Shown here: in pieces, positions 9,688 to 18,781 of the stretch
Position numbering within the stretch: the stretch's first letter is position 1
Layout of the letters: the number at the start of each line of letters is the position of its first letter
DNA from: Cyclobacteriaceae bacterium
Lineage (GTDB): Bacteria > Bacteroidota > Bacteroidia > Cytophagales > Cyclobacteriaceae
NCBI GenBank assembly: GCA_013141055.1
Contig: JABFRS010000001.1
Span: forward strand, 1,302,001 to 1,366,000
Direction: 5' to 3'
DNA: 64,000 bases
Made by a program: the position numbers and the translations under genes
Notes under the pieces: generated by a model
Database searches by the model: none
What the model saw: only the letters and a program-made list of their open reading frames with translations
What the model was told of the DNA's origin: nothing

Positions 9688-12459
9688 ATGCATAAGTATA
9701 TCATCATTCTACTTCTTGGCTGGCTGTCAATCTCACCGCTTTTTTCACAAAGATCCCATGAACTGGATAGCCTGAAAGAGCAATTCAACAAAGTGAGCAT
9801 AACGGATGATCGTACACGGATCACTCTATTAAATAACCTGAGTTTCATGAATCAGGGGTATGATTACAGACAGGCATTACAATATGGAAGAGAAGCACTC
9901 CGGCTGTCGGAACAAATAAATTTCAAAGAAGGAATCGCCATGGCCAAGAACCGGATGGCCAACTGCTACTGGATCCTCGGTGATAATGAACTGGCCATTG
10001 AATATGCTCTTTCCGCGGCCTCGATCGCTGAAGAAAACAAATTGATCTCTCTGCAGGCAGATGCTTACAGATTATTAGGTGCAACCTACACTGGAAGGCG
10101 AGAGTTCGATAAAGCCGAATATTATATTAACGAGGCAGAAAAAAAATGTCTTCAGATCGGGAATGAAGAACTTCTAATGAAGGTCTACAACGCCTCGGGC
10201 CTTATTCTATCATTCAAGAAGAACAATGACAGCTCCATACTCATTCTTAATGAAGCACTGAGATTAGCGGTCAAGAATCATAAGTCATTTTACATTCCTA
10301 TCATTTATGGTAACCTGGGCCAGGTTCACGCCAAGCTCTCTACCTCTGATGCCAGTGAGGTTGCAGCCAAATTTTATAAGACATCATTAATTCTTGCCCG
10401 GCAAGAACAGAATCATTATGCAGAAGTCGTCGCGCTCAATCACATGGGAAGCACTACCATGGCACACGGACAGTTCAAAGAATCACAGGAATATCTGACA
10501 GAGGCGCTGGCTTTATCCGAGAGGATCGGTTTCAAAAGCCACAAGCTTATCATCTATATGAATTTCATCGGGCTCAAGATGAAGCAAAAGGATTTCTGGG
10601 GAGCCCATGAATACATGAGTCATTACTATTCACTAAAAGATACACTTCTCAACGAAAAGAAAACACGGAGAGTTGTTGAGCTTGAGATGCTCCATGAGAC
10701 AGAGAAAAGAGAGGCCACGATTAAATTACTGGAACAGGAGAAACGCATTCAGTCTATCTGGGCAAATGTATTTGTCGTTGGTATTATTCTTTCCATCGGT
10801 GTGGGTCTGATCATTTACAGGCTTCAGAAATTGCGTACAAGAAAAACCAAAGAGCTTCTCGAAACACAAAAGAAACTTAACGCCAAGCTGAAAGAAACGG
10901 ATGTATTAAAGTCTCGCTTCTTTGCCAACATCTCACATGAGTTCAGAACTCCGCTTACACTGATCAAAGGTCCGATTGAAGAAAAGCTCAACTCCCCGAG
11001 ACTGAGTGGTTCCGATCGGGAGATCTTTTCTGTTGTTCGACGCAACACCAACCGGTTATTGGATCTGGTGAATCAACTGCTGGATCTTTCAAAGCTTGAA
11101 GCCGGCAAAATGGAGTTGCAATTAAAGTCAGACAACCTTCATGAATTCATTCAGCTGCTGGTCACTTCTTTTGATTCACTGGCGGAGCATAAAAAGATAA
11201 CCTTCATCAGGAATATTAACATCGCAGATAAGCCTGCACGGTTCGACAGTGACAAGCTGGAGAAGATCATAGGCAATGTACTGTTCAATGCATTCAAGTT
11301 TACCCCTGCTGAAGGAAGAGTAGAGCTTACAATTCAATCTTCAGATCAGAACAAGCTTAACATTCTGATCAGTGATACGGGGCGTGGAATTCCGGAAGAC
11401 GAGATCCCGTATGTATTCACTCCTTTCTACCAGATAAAGAATACCCAGGATGACGGGCAGCCTGGCACCGGATTGGGACTTTCACTGGTGAATGAACTTG
11501 TCAAGCTTCACAATGGAACCATCAACCTGAAGAGTCGTGTCAATGAAGGAACTGAAATAAATATCAATCTGATCATTGACTGGAACGGAGCGGAAGCTGA
11601 TGAATCATCCGAGATTGCATTTAATAATATCGGAGACAGGATAAGTCGGTATGAAGATGCTCCGGAGCTGGAGACCATCTTTGAAAATCAGTTGTCTGAT
11701 AACACAATCCTCATCGTTGAGGATAATGCGGAATTAAGAAATTTTATAGCACGCATCTTCAAGAACAGGTTCACAGTATTGATGGCCGAACACGGCGAAC
11801 AAGGTATAGCGCTGGCACTAGAACATATTCCAGATCTGATTATCTCAGATGTGATGATGCCAAAGATGAGCGGACTGGAACTGACAGAAAAAATAAAGCT
11901 GGATGAGCGCACCAGTCACATACCGGTTATTCTATTAACCGCCAAGGCTGACGACGAATCACGCATGCAGGGTTTTAAGATCGGCGCAGATGATTATTTA
12001 TCGAAACCATTCTCTGCGGAAGAGCTTAAGATCAGGGTAAATAATTTAATAGAGCTGAGGAAAAAACTGATCATCAAATTCAGGGATGGGCTTGTTCCTT
12101 TTTCAGAGCCATTGCCAAAGGAGATTGCAGAGCCGACGCTGGATGAGAAGTTTATTGCACGAGCACGTGAAGTAGTGGAAAGAAACATTACCGACTCATC
12201 TTTCGGAGTAGAGAAGTTTGCGGAAGAGATGAACCTGAGTCGTGCGCAGTTATTCAGAAAGTTGAAAGTACTGGTCGACTCTTCTCCGACAGATTTTATC
12301 AGTGATATCCGTTTGCTAAGGGCTGCTGAGCTGATACGATCGAAGACCGACACGATCTCACAGATCAGTTATAAGGTTGGGTTTAATGAGCAGTCATACT
12401 TCGCGAAGAGATTCAGAAAGAAGTTTGGTGTGTCGCCTTCGGAGTATGTTAATGGGTGA
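9688..12459 (+). CDS. TPR sensor histidine kinase fused to receiver and AraC-type DNA-binding domain
   Basis: The ATG at 9688 gives 923 residues beginning with a signal peptide (MHKYIIILLLGWLSISPLFS). A periplasmic region of TPR-like repeats (about 30-330) is followed by a membrane segment (about 350-372), a coiled coil, a HisKA domain with ISHEFRTPL (His near 415), an HATPase with DTGRGIP and GTGLGLSLV, a receiver with phospho-acceptor Asp near 720 (ISDVMMPKMSG) and a C-terminal AraC/XylS HTH (about 830-922). The whole phosphorelay and the transcription factor are thus one inner-membrane protein, as in hybrid two-component systems of Bacteroidota, but with TPRs instead of beta-propeller sensors. 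Targets are unknown; the lipoprotein genes downstream are possible ones. Confidence 0.93.
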   Translation: MHKYIIILLLGWLSISPLFSQRSHELDSLKEQFNKVSITDDRTRITLLNNLSFMNQGYDYRQALQYGREALRLSEQINFKEGIAMAKNRMANCYWILGDNELAIEYALSAASIAEENKLISLQADAYRLLGATYTGRREFDKAEYYINEAEKKCLQIGNEELLMKVYNASGLILSFKKNNDSSILILNEALRLAVKNHKSFYIPIIYGNLGQVHAKLSTSDASEVAAKFYKTSLILARQEQNHYAEVVALNHMGSTTMAHGQFKESQEYLTEALALSERIGFKSHKLIIYMNFIGLKMKQKDFWGAHEYMSHYYSLKDTLLNEKKTRRVVELEMLHETEKREATIKLLEQEKRIQSIWANVFVVGIILSIGVGLIIYRLQKLRTRKTKELLETQKKLNAKLKETDVLKSRFFANISHEFRTPLTLIKGPIEEKLNSPRLSGSDREIFSVVRRNTNRLLDLVNQLLDLSKLEAGKMELQLKSDNLHEFIQLLVTSFDSLAEHKKITFIRNINIADKPARFDSDKLEKIIGNVLFNAFKFTPAEGRVELTIQSSDQNKLNILISDTGRGIPEDEIPYVFTPFYQIKNTQDDGQPGTGLGLSLVNELVKLHNGTINLKSRVNEGTEININLIIDWNGAEADESSEIAFNNIGDRISRYEDAPELETIFENQLSDNTILIVEDNAELRNFIARIFKNRFTVLMAEHGEQGIALALEHIPDLIISDVMMPKMSGLELTEKIKLDERTSHIPVILLTAKADDESRMQGFKIGADDYLSKPFSAEELKIRVNNLIELRKKLIIKFRDGLVPFSEPLPKEIAEPTLDEKFIARAREVVERNITDSSFGVEKFAEEMNLSRAQLFRKLKVLVDSSPTDFISDIRLLRAAELIRSKTDTISQISYKVGFNEQSYFAKRFRKKFGVSPSEYVNG

Positions 12460-12897
12460 CCACAGGTAGAAAATAAAACACTTTTGCTCAGTTTTTTCCT
12501 GATAGCATGCTCCTAACGAATTTTGCGGGACTAAAAAAGCAATGAAACCATATTACCAGCAAATGATCCCGTAGTGTACCTGTCTCTATCATCCGTTTCC
12601 CAACTTTGATGAAATTAAAATGTTATGATCCATCAATTCTTCAAAAGACTCTCAGCACCGATCGCTGATTCTCTGGACTTGTTCTCTCAGGTGTTGCGCC
12701 TCAACAACAATGACTTCTATCATTGGTAACACGTCCAGGCAGTTTCTTACCTAACACCCATTCGTAAAAAGTCCCCATCAGGATACCCTCAGCTTAAGGA
12801 AAATTCATACCGCTCTTCCCGCAACGACAATACCAGTGATTGCAACTATTGTCGTACATGAAAGATTGTTACCTGATCCACATTGCAAGGAATAAAA
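12460..12897. other. intergenic stretch without a recognised feature
   Basis: About 440 bases separate the hybrid regulator from the lipoprotein gene. I see no convincing open frame, RNA, repeat or clear TAnnTTTG promoter in it. It presumably holds the promoter of the downstream gene and could hold binding sites for the adjacent AraC-type regulator. Confidence 0.4.
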
Positions 12898-14658
12898 ATG
12901 CTCAAGACTAAAATACATTTTATGCAAAGAACATTGTTATCAGTATTACTTACATGCCTCATCTTATCAGGTTGTAAGACCGAAGAGCGGTTGCTCACCG
13001 AGCAGGAGATCAGGTTCTCCATGCAGGCTCCCGCTTCAAAAGGAACTTCAGGCGGTCGTACGTCAACAGCAGAACCGAAGAGTGTATTGGTTACCATTAA
13101 AGATAGCCAGGGAAATGTCGTGTTCGATCGCAAGGAACTTGCCCTCTATAAATTTGGAGACGGCTTCCTTTCGATTCCTGTTATGCTGAAAAGCTCCGGC
13201 AGTTCCCATTACAGGCTTTCAGAATTTTTTGTCGTGGATGCCGATAACACTATCCGCTACATCACTCCCATTGAAGGAAGCACTCATGCTCACCTGGTAA
13301 GCGATCCTTTGGACATTGATTTCGCTGTAACAAAAGATGTGGTCACCACCGTTACTCCCGAAGTTCTGGAAATCGATGAAAACTCCGTTCCTGAAGAATT
13401 TGGTTATGGTGAGTTTGGATTTAAGATCATAAAAACCATCACTCCTCTTTTTACAAGCTTTATAAAAGGTGCGAATAATTCAGAGATCACCACTTCACAT
13501 CTGAAGATTGAAGGGCTAGGTGCTATCACGGGAACTGATACCACCGTGCTATGGACTTATGATACCACACTGCAGGCGAGAACGCATGCTATAAAGATCC
13601 GCGAAGCCAGTCTTTACAGAATCACGGCAACGAAATCAGGATACCATACCTGGAGAAAGGCTACTACACTCAGTACCCAGCAGGAAGTAAGGATTGAATT
13701 TGCTTCTGTAAGCACAAACCCGGTCGACATTTATATCGGCGGAAATGAAATGTTCAACAATGTATTAGTAGCTACCTACTGGAAAAATGAAGTTCCCGTA
13801 CACGTGAGCACAGCACGTTCATCCATCTATCAATTGTTTATCGCCGGAAACGATGTCTATGCTACCGGAAGAGATGAATCAACAGAAAGAGCTTTCTATT
13901 GGAAAAACACCGAAAGGATCCTGCTCGATCATCCATTAAAAGGTAGCGCCACCGGATTATACATTTCAGGAAATGATGTCTACGTCACCGGATCGTTGTC
14001 GGTAACCGATCCCGGAGCAAACGGCATCACACACCGGTATCCTGTTTACTGGAAAAATGGTGTACTCATACAGCTAACGGACATGAATGAAGCAGGTGAA
14101 GGTTCTACCACCGGAATCACCGTTGACGGCAGTGATGTGTATGTATCGGGCATTCTCTATCACCCGCATACCGGCGCACTCTGGAAAAATAATGTCATCG
14201 AACGACTCGCTGTTGACGGAAAAGCCTGGGTGAATGCAACCGGCATAAAGATCCACAACCATCACAGGTATGTCATGGGACTTGGAGACGGCGCAAACAT
14301 TGGTTATTGGAGAGATGGTCAGCATTCAAGTCTTGGAACGATGACTCCTCCTACCGCTTATCTCACTGGCTATGGATTGATGGCACTGGACGGTGACGAT
14401 GTATTCCTTATCGGAAGTGTCGGAGGTAAACGATACTGGAAGAATCAACAGGAGATCGTGTTGTCGCCCGAATTGACAAGAGTGGAATTATATGGGATCG
14501 ATGCACTCAATGGATCTGTCTATCTCGCTGGTCAGTATTTAGCTCCACCGGAAAATGGAGTAAGCAATATTCCAGGAACGTACTGGATCGATGGCGTTCA
14601 CCATGAATTGCCGAATAGAAATTCCACAGCGTATGCTATTCAGGTGAGACCGAAATAA
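12898..14658 (+). CDS. lipoprotein with DUF-like N-terminal domain and YWKN repeat region
   Basis: The ATG at 12898 gives 586 residues with a lipoprotein signal ending LILSGC (Cys26). Residues about 35-165 form a domain shared with the next gene (IRFSMQA, SVLVTIKD, ITPIEGSTHAHLVSDPL, PEVLEI, EEFGYGEFGFKI). The C-terminal half, from about residue 280, carries six or more repeats with YWKN and G(N/D)DVYVTG motifs spaced about 45-50 residues apart, as expected for a beta-propeller-like fold. It should sit in the outer or inner membrane with the propeller exposed. The ligand is unknown. A clear terminator follows, so it is probably transcribed alone. Confidence 0.75.
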   Translation: MLKTKIHFMQRTLLSVLLTCLILSGCKTEERLLTEQEIRFSMQAPASKGTSGGRTSTAEPKSVLVTIKDSQGNVVFDRKELALYKFGDGFLSIPVMLKSSGSSHYRLSEFFVVDADNTIRYITPIEGSTHAHLVSDPLDIDFAVTKDVVTTVTPEVLEIDENSVPEEFGYGEFGFKIIKTITPLFTSFIKGANNSEITTSHLKIEGLGAITGTDTTVLWTYDTTLQARTHAIKIREASLYRITATKSGYHTWRKATTLSTQQEVRIEFASVSTNPVDIYIGGNEMFNNVLVATYWKNEVPVHVSTARSSIYQLFIAGNDVYATGRDESTERAFYWKNTERILLDHPLKGSATGLYISGNDVYVTGSLSVTDPGANGITHRYPVYWKNGVLIQLTDMNEAGEGSTTGITVDGSDVYVSGILYHPHTGALWKNNVIERLAVDGKAWVNATGIKIHNHHRYVMGLGDGANIGYWRDGQHSSLGTMTPPTAYLTGYGLMALDGDDVFLIGSVGGKRYWKNQQEIVLSPELTRVELYGIDALNGSVYLAGQYLAPPENGVSNIPGTYWIDGVHHELPNRNSTAYAIQVRPK

Positions 14659-14705
14659 AAATTCAATAAGCATCCGCTAAAAGATTTTCACTAGGGGGTT
14701 TGCTA

Positions 14706-14738
14706 AAGCCTGGCCGATCATTGGCCGGGCTTTTTTTC
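14706..14738 (+). terminator. rho-independent terminator after the first lipoprotein gene
   Basis: A 10-bp stem AAGCCTGGCC / GGCCGGGCTT with one G-U pair and a 7-nt loop is followed by a run of T residues. It lies 48 bp after the lipoprotein stop codon. Confidence 0.85.
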
Positions 14739-14876
14739 TCATTTGTATCACTCATTGCAACAACACTTCCTACCACGGTTTGGGCTGCCCTGCATGATTA
14801 CCCTGTCTTGCAACCAAAGTATTATTTGACGATTTATTAACACAATAACTTTCCGAAAAAAAATTATCACCCTTAC

Positions 14877-15995
14877 ATGAATTATTATCTATTAAAGATC
14901 GCAACGGTTATCATTCTGTTGATGATCTCTGGCTGCAATAACAACGATGATGCAATTGTCCGCTCAGGTAAAGTTTCCTTTTCCTATAAAGAAGCGGACA
15001 ATGGAATTATCGCAGGACGAACAACCCAGATCACTCCTTCCTTTGCAAGCTTTACTTTAAAAAAAGCTGATGGCTCAACGATCATTAAAGAGATCGCGAT
15101 CCATGAATTCAATGGCGACTATATCACACAACCTGAACCGCTTCCATCGGGACAATACACCCTTGAACAGTTTCTGATCCTTGACAGCGACAGGCACACC
15201 ATCTATGCCTCACCAATGGAAGGTTCGGTGCTGGCAAATCTGGTCAGTGATCCATTGCCGATCACCATCAATATTTCTGTTGACGAAGTCACACATGTAG
15301 TTCCGGATGTACTGGAGCTTGACGGACATACGCCCGAAGACTTTGGTTACACATCCTTTGAATTTAACATAGTGAAGACCGCTGCCATCCGCATTCCGTT
15401 CAGCGACGTGGCCCCCATTACCGAGATCAATCTTGAGTTTTCCAATGGAGATCAGGTCATCAACTATGAAATCATTCCGGGTAATTCTTTGATCGATCTG
15501 AAAGAATTGAATCTTCTGGGCAAAACCTGGAAGACCCGGATACTTGTCTGGATGCAATCAGAAGATTGTTATCCGAAAGTATATCGCTTTAAAGGTGACT
15601 TAACATTTAACGGTAGTGTCATAAAATTGCCGGAGCTCAGTCATTCAAGCTGGGCGAATTTCTATTTTAACCAGTTCAGAGGGATCCAGGTATTCCGTTC
15701 TGTCCATCCTGAAAAATTCTATCAACTGGAGATACAGCTGCAGGACGGCAATCCTGCTTTCGGATATGTGGACATGACCTACTGGAACATAGATGGTGAT
15801 CAGCTATCGCAGACACAGTACGTCATCATTAATGGAGCCGGAAGAATTGAAGTTTCATTTCCCTTACAACAGAAGCCGGCCACTTTGTTCGCGGTCGACA
15901 GCTTTATAGCTCTGAATACTCAACTGGGAATTATTCAGAATCTCTTTGAGTGGGAAGTCAACGACAATGGCGATATCCATGCCGTTTGTCATTAG
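14877..15995 (+). CDS. lipoprotein paralogous to its upstream neighbour at the N-terminus
   Basis: The 372-residue protein starts with a lipoprotein signal ending LLMISGC (Cys20). Its first 165 residues align by eye with those of the 12.9-kb lipoprotein: VSFSYKEAD, ASFTLKKADGS, ASPMEGSVLANLVSDPLPI, PDVLELDG, EDFGYTSFEFNIVKT. The C-terminal half differs: it has no YWKN repeats and looks like another beta-rich domain. The pair therefore shares a common N-terminal module with swapped C-terminal modules. Function is unknown; a surface-exposed binding or adhesion role is inference. Confidence 0.75.
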   Translation: MNYYLLKIATVIILLMISGCNNNDDAIVRSGKVSFSYKEADNGIIAGRTTQITPSFASFTLKKADGSTIIKEIAIHEFNGDYITQPEPLPSGQYTLEQFLILDSDRHTIYASPMEGSVLANLVSDPLPITINISVDEVTHVVPDVLELDGHTPEDFGYTSFEFNIVKTAAIRIPFSDVAPITEINLEFSNGDQVINYEIIPGNSLIDLKELNLLGKTWKTRILVWMQSEDCYPKVYRFKGDLTFNGSVIKLPELSHSSWANFYFNQFRGIQVFRSVHPEKFYQLEIQLQDGNPAFGYVDMTYWNIDGDQLSQTQYVIINGAGRIEVSFPLQQKPATLFAVDSFIALNTQLGIIQNLFEWEVNDNGDIHAVCH

Positions 15996-16036
15996 GATTA
16001 TCCTTTCAATTTTAAAACACCTCTCATAATAAATCA

Positions 16037-16444
16037 ATGGTCTTAACATTCATTATCGTATTGTCCATACTGGCAATCATTGTAGCTGCCATATCAATTT
16101 TAATCTTGCTGCCGGTTCTCTTTATAAAATGGAGAGCGTCTATTTACGGTTTAAGCCTCACATTGACACAGGCGAAGGTCATCTCGGACGACTATTGCAA
16201 CTCCAAAGTGTTCTATCGTTCTGTAAAAGATATCTGGTTCTGGGAAGAAGTCCCTATCGAAAAGTTGACGATCCACTATTTACTCCGCAAGGATCTTACC
16301 AACCTGCGGGATGGGATCATTGAAATGAAACAGAAGAATGCAGAGATTCAATTCAATACACTGGCCACCTTTGATCTGGTGGGACGAAATCTCAAAGAAG
16401 AGATCCGGAAGGCAGAGCTAAACAACTGGACGTTCAGACTCTAA
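16037..16444 (+). CDS. short membrane protein resembling the FloA/UPF0365 N-terminal region
   Basis: The 135-residue protein has one strongly hydrophobic N-terminal segment (residues 2-30) and a cytoplasmic part ending FNTLATFDLVGRNLKEEIRKAE. That part, with the preceding DLTNLRDGIIEMKQKNAEI, has the pattern of the flotillin-like FloA family (an ID/DLAGRD-type motif after a helix that binds a pool of small residues). FloA proteins are usually about 330 residues and end in an oligomerising coiled coil, which is absent here. It may be a small member of the family or a truncated relative. The relationship is inferred by eye only. Confidence 0.5.
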   Translation: MVLTFIIVLSILAIIVAAISILILLPVLFIKWRASIYGLSLTLTQAKVISDDYCNSKVFYRSVKDIWFWEEVPIEKLTIHYLLRKDLTNLRDGIIEMKQKNAEIQFNTLATFDLVGRNLKEEIRKAELNNWTFRL

Positions 16445-16454
16445 TTCAACATTT

Positions 16455-17555
16455 CTATGACAACGTTTCAAGCCGGTCTCTCAACGCAACCGCTCCTCCC
16501 CGATCGATCATATTAGGTAGTTCCTTGATCGCAGCTTCTTTCATCGACTCACCTTTGTCTTTTTCATTATTGAGAAAGCTGATGGCCGCCTCGGTAGCGT
16601 GAATCTGTGCTTTCGGAATGAGTGCTGCCGGCTTGAAACTGTTCATGTGTTCTGTTGCCTGAGATACATTCTTTCTTGCATACGCAAAGAAGAACGCCGC
16701 ATCGAGCCAGACCATGTTGCGTATACCTTCCGGAATATTATCCGCCAGGGCCATATACTGTTTTAAATAAAGTTCAGCCTTGTCGTAATAGCCTTTGTCG
16801 AAAGCAATCTGGTGAAGCATGCTGTGAACATATACTTCGTGTGGCGACTTTAACTTCCTTGCCAGCTCAAGGGCGTCTTCGAGTTCGGTCATGCTCATAT
16901 CGCGTGGTCGTATGCCGACAGTACCACGGGTCATGATCTTCACCAGGAGGATCTCAAACTCTGCAATGTCACCGCCCTGCAGTAATTTTTTTACCCGTGC
17001 ACCATCCGATGCGAATCCACCCATGTGGGAAGGAATGATAGTGACGATAAAAATTATAAGGGAGAACAAGCTGATGAGAAGAGAAGCATAGCCAATCATG
17101 GGCATGCTGGTATTTTTAAAGATAAAGTATGCGGCACCTCCGATAATAAATAACAACAAGCTGGCGATGGGTCCGCCGGCAGCATAGACCGCAAAACGGT
17201 TTTTAAGATTCTTCTCACCTGTAGGAAGGCAGACAACAAGTCCGCCGCTGGTATTTACATTTTTGTTCCACTTGAACTTCCATCCGCGGGATTCTTTTTC
17301 CCATAGGAATGGTCCGATGACATACATCCTCAGATCAAACTTTACGAGTATCCCTGCGATGGCATGACCTCCTTCATGAAAACCGATGACGATGAAGAAT
17401 GATGGGATGATGAGCGCCATCAGGAACCAGCCGATGTTATCAGGCAGATCGAACGCAGCGATGCTCTTGCCAAACTTTCCTATAAAAAAGCCCATCACTG
17501 CGCTGAGGGCTATGATGATAAGGAAGGGTAGGATTTTGGATTTTTTGGAGCTCAC
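16455..17555 (-). CDS. M50-type (site-2 protease-like) membrane metallopeptidase
   Basis: The 366-residue protein begins with a GTG at 17555 and has several membrane segments (about 9-30, 42-60, 130-150, 160-180). The zinc-binding motif HEGGH lies at residues 60-64 inside a hydrophobic segment, and a second motif GFASDGARV near residue 190 corresponds to the conserved Asp region of intramembrane site-2 proteases. The C-terminal 170 residues look like TPR-type helices, possibly a partner-binding domain. It should cleave membrane proteins within the bilayer; substrates are unknown. It is convergent with the FloA-like gene, with only 10 bp between stop codons. Confidence 0.8.
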   Translation of the reverse strand: MSSKKSKILPFLIIIALSAVMGFFIGKFGKSIAAFDLPDNIGWFLMALIIPSFFIVIGFHEGGHAIAGILVKFDLRMYVIGPFLWEKESRGWKFKWNKNVNTSGGLVVCLPTGEKNLKNRFAVYAAGGPIASLLLFIIGGAAYFIFKNTSMPMIGYASLLISLFSLIIFIVTIIPSHMGGFASDGARVKKLLQGGDIAEFEILLVKIMTRGTVGIRPRDMSMTELEDALELARKLKSPHEVYVHSMLHQIAFDKGYYDKAELYLKQYMALADNIPEGIRNMVWLDAAFFFAYARKNVSQATEHMNSFKPAALIPKAQIHATEAAISFLNNEKDKGESMKEAAIKELPNMIDRGGAVALRDRLETLS

Positions 17556-17654
17556 GGTGGAGAGTATGAGGTTTCTTTAGGTGCTTTAACTGGAAAGGGA
17601 GGTGGAGAGTTGGGAAGTTAATAGAATAAAATGGCTTTTGCTTTCAGAGGTAAT

Positions 17655-17785
17655 GCAGGATCACCCTATAGCACTAAGGCTATATGGCATAGCGGATGCA
17701 CGGATAAGAACTAATGCAACTTCTGCTTCAGCTAATAGATTGACACGGATTGCAGCAAGCTGCGCATAACCAACAGCGTTTGCTT
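17655..17785 (-). repeat. dispersed intergenic repeat, copy 2 (two modules)
   Basis: Bases 17662-17697 are the exact reverse complement of 62887-62922 (36 of 36 bases), and 17743-17782 match 62811-62845 in reverse complement with small gaps. The first module can fold as TATAGC / GCTATA around a 6-nt loop. It lies in a 325-bp gap without genes between the protease and the PorP/SprF gene. Confidence 0.8.
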
Positions 17786-17880
17786 TAGAAAATACGCTTA
17801 GCATGCCGCTATAAATCCCGGCCCTTACGTGCATCCGTAGTCCCTGTTCCCGTCTAGGCTTTTCTTTTATTCCACCCCCA

Positions 17881-18771
17881 CTAAAACTTCACCACCGCCC
17901 CATGCGACTTCAAAACCCCCAGCGACAACGCCAGACTAACTTCATGTGTATTAAAATTCAACGCCGAGCTCTTGCCCGGAAGTTCAAACACATATCCCAA
18001 CCTCACATTCTTCATGATCATCTGCACCAGCACGCCATAGGTGTTGGCATTTCGCGTGAAGACGCCTGCTGTATAAAGCCGGTTGAAGGTCAGGTTGAGA
18101 TTCAGGTCTACTGACAACGGCGATCCATCCGTCATTCTCAATAATGTTGATGGCTTGAATTCAATATCCTCACTCAGGAAAAAAAGATAATCGCCATACA
18201 GGTAAAAATTCTGTCCCTGTACTTTAATATCCGTTCCTCCCTGGCTGACAGAATTCTTCAGCAATTGCGGAACAGATAACCCTACTGTGTAGCGTTCATT
18301 CTTTAATAACAATCCGACGCCGGTATTGAACTTCATTTCAGAAAATGGCGCAAACAATTTATCCGGATTGAGGACATTCAATCCTTCCAGGTTGGTTGAA
18401 TACTGAACGACTCCCGCCTGCATTCCAAACGAGAAGGTAGAATGAGTGAGCTTGATCTTGTACGACAAGGCTGCTCCATACTGAGTTGTTTTGAATTCGC
18501 CGAACTTATCCTGAACGACAATCAACCCCGCTCCTAACTTATCATTGGCCAATGCCATATGACTGTTGAAATTAAATGTCGTCGGACTGCCATCGAGTCC
18601 GCTCCATTGCTTTCGATAACCCAACCCGACAAACAATCTTTCATTGCTTCCTGCAACGGCCGGATTGATCAGCATGGGATTGTTGAAGTACTGCGCATAC
18701 AATGGATCCTGTTGCGCAAACGATTCTGTGATGAACAGACAAATGATAATAACCGGTAAAAGTATTTTCAT
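17881..18771 (-). CDS. PorP/SprF family type IX secretion membrane protein
   Basis: The 296-residue protein has a signal peptide (MKILLPVIIICLFITESFAQ) followed by the family hallmark QDPLYAQYFNNPMLINPAVAGS and a series of alternating beta strands ending in AVVKF, as in outer-membrane beta-barrels. Members of this family serve the type IX secretion system and gliding; copies encoded beside a type B sorting-domain protein help deliver that specific cargo to the surface. The neighbour 10 bp upstream has exactly such a domain, so the two form a cargo/partner pair. Family assignment is secure. Confidence 0.92.
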   Translation of the reverse strand: MKILLPVIIICLFITESFAQQDPLYAQYFNNPMLINPAVAGSNERLFVGLGYRKQWSGLDGSPTTFNFNSHMALANDKLGAGLIVVQDKFGEFKTTQYGAALSYKIKLTHSTFSFGMQAGVVQYSTNLEGLNVLNPDKLFAPFSEMKFNTGVGLLLKNERYTVGLSVPQLLKNSVSQGGTDIKVQGQNFYLYGDYLFFLSEDIEFKPSTLLRMTDGSPLSVDLNLNLTFNRLYTAGVFTRNANTYGVLVQMIMKNVRLGYVFELPGKSSALNFNTHEVSLALSLGVLKSHGAVVKF

Positions 18772-18781
18772 AAGAAATTAC

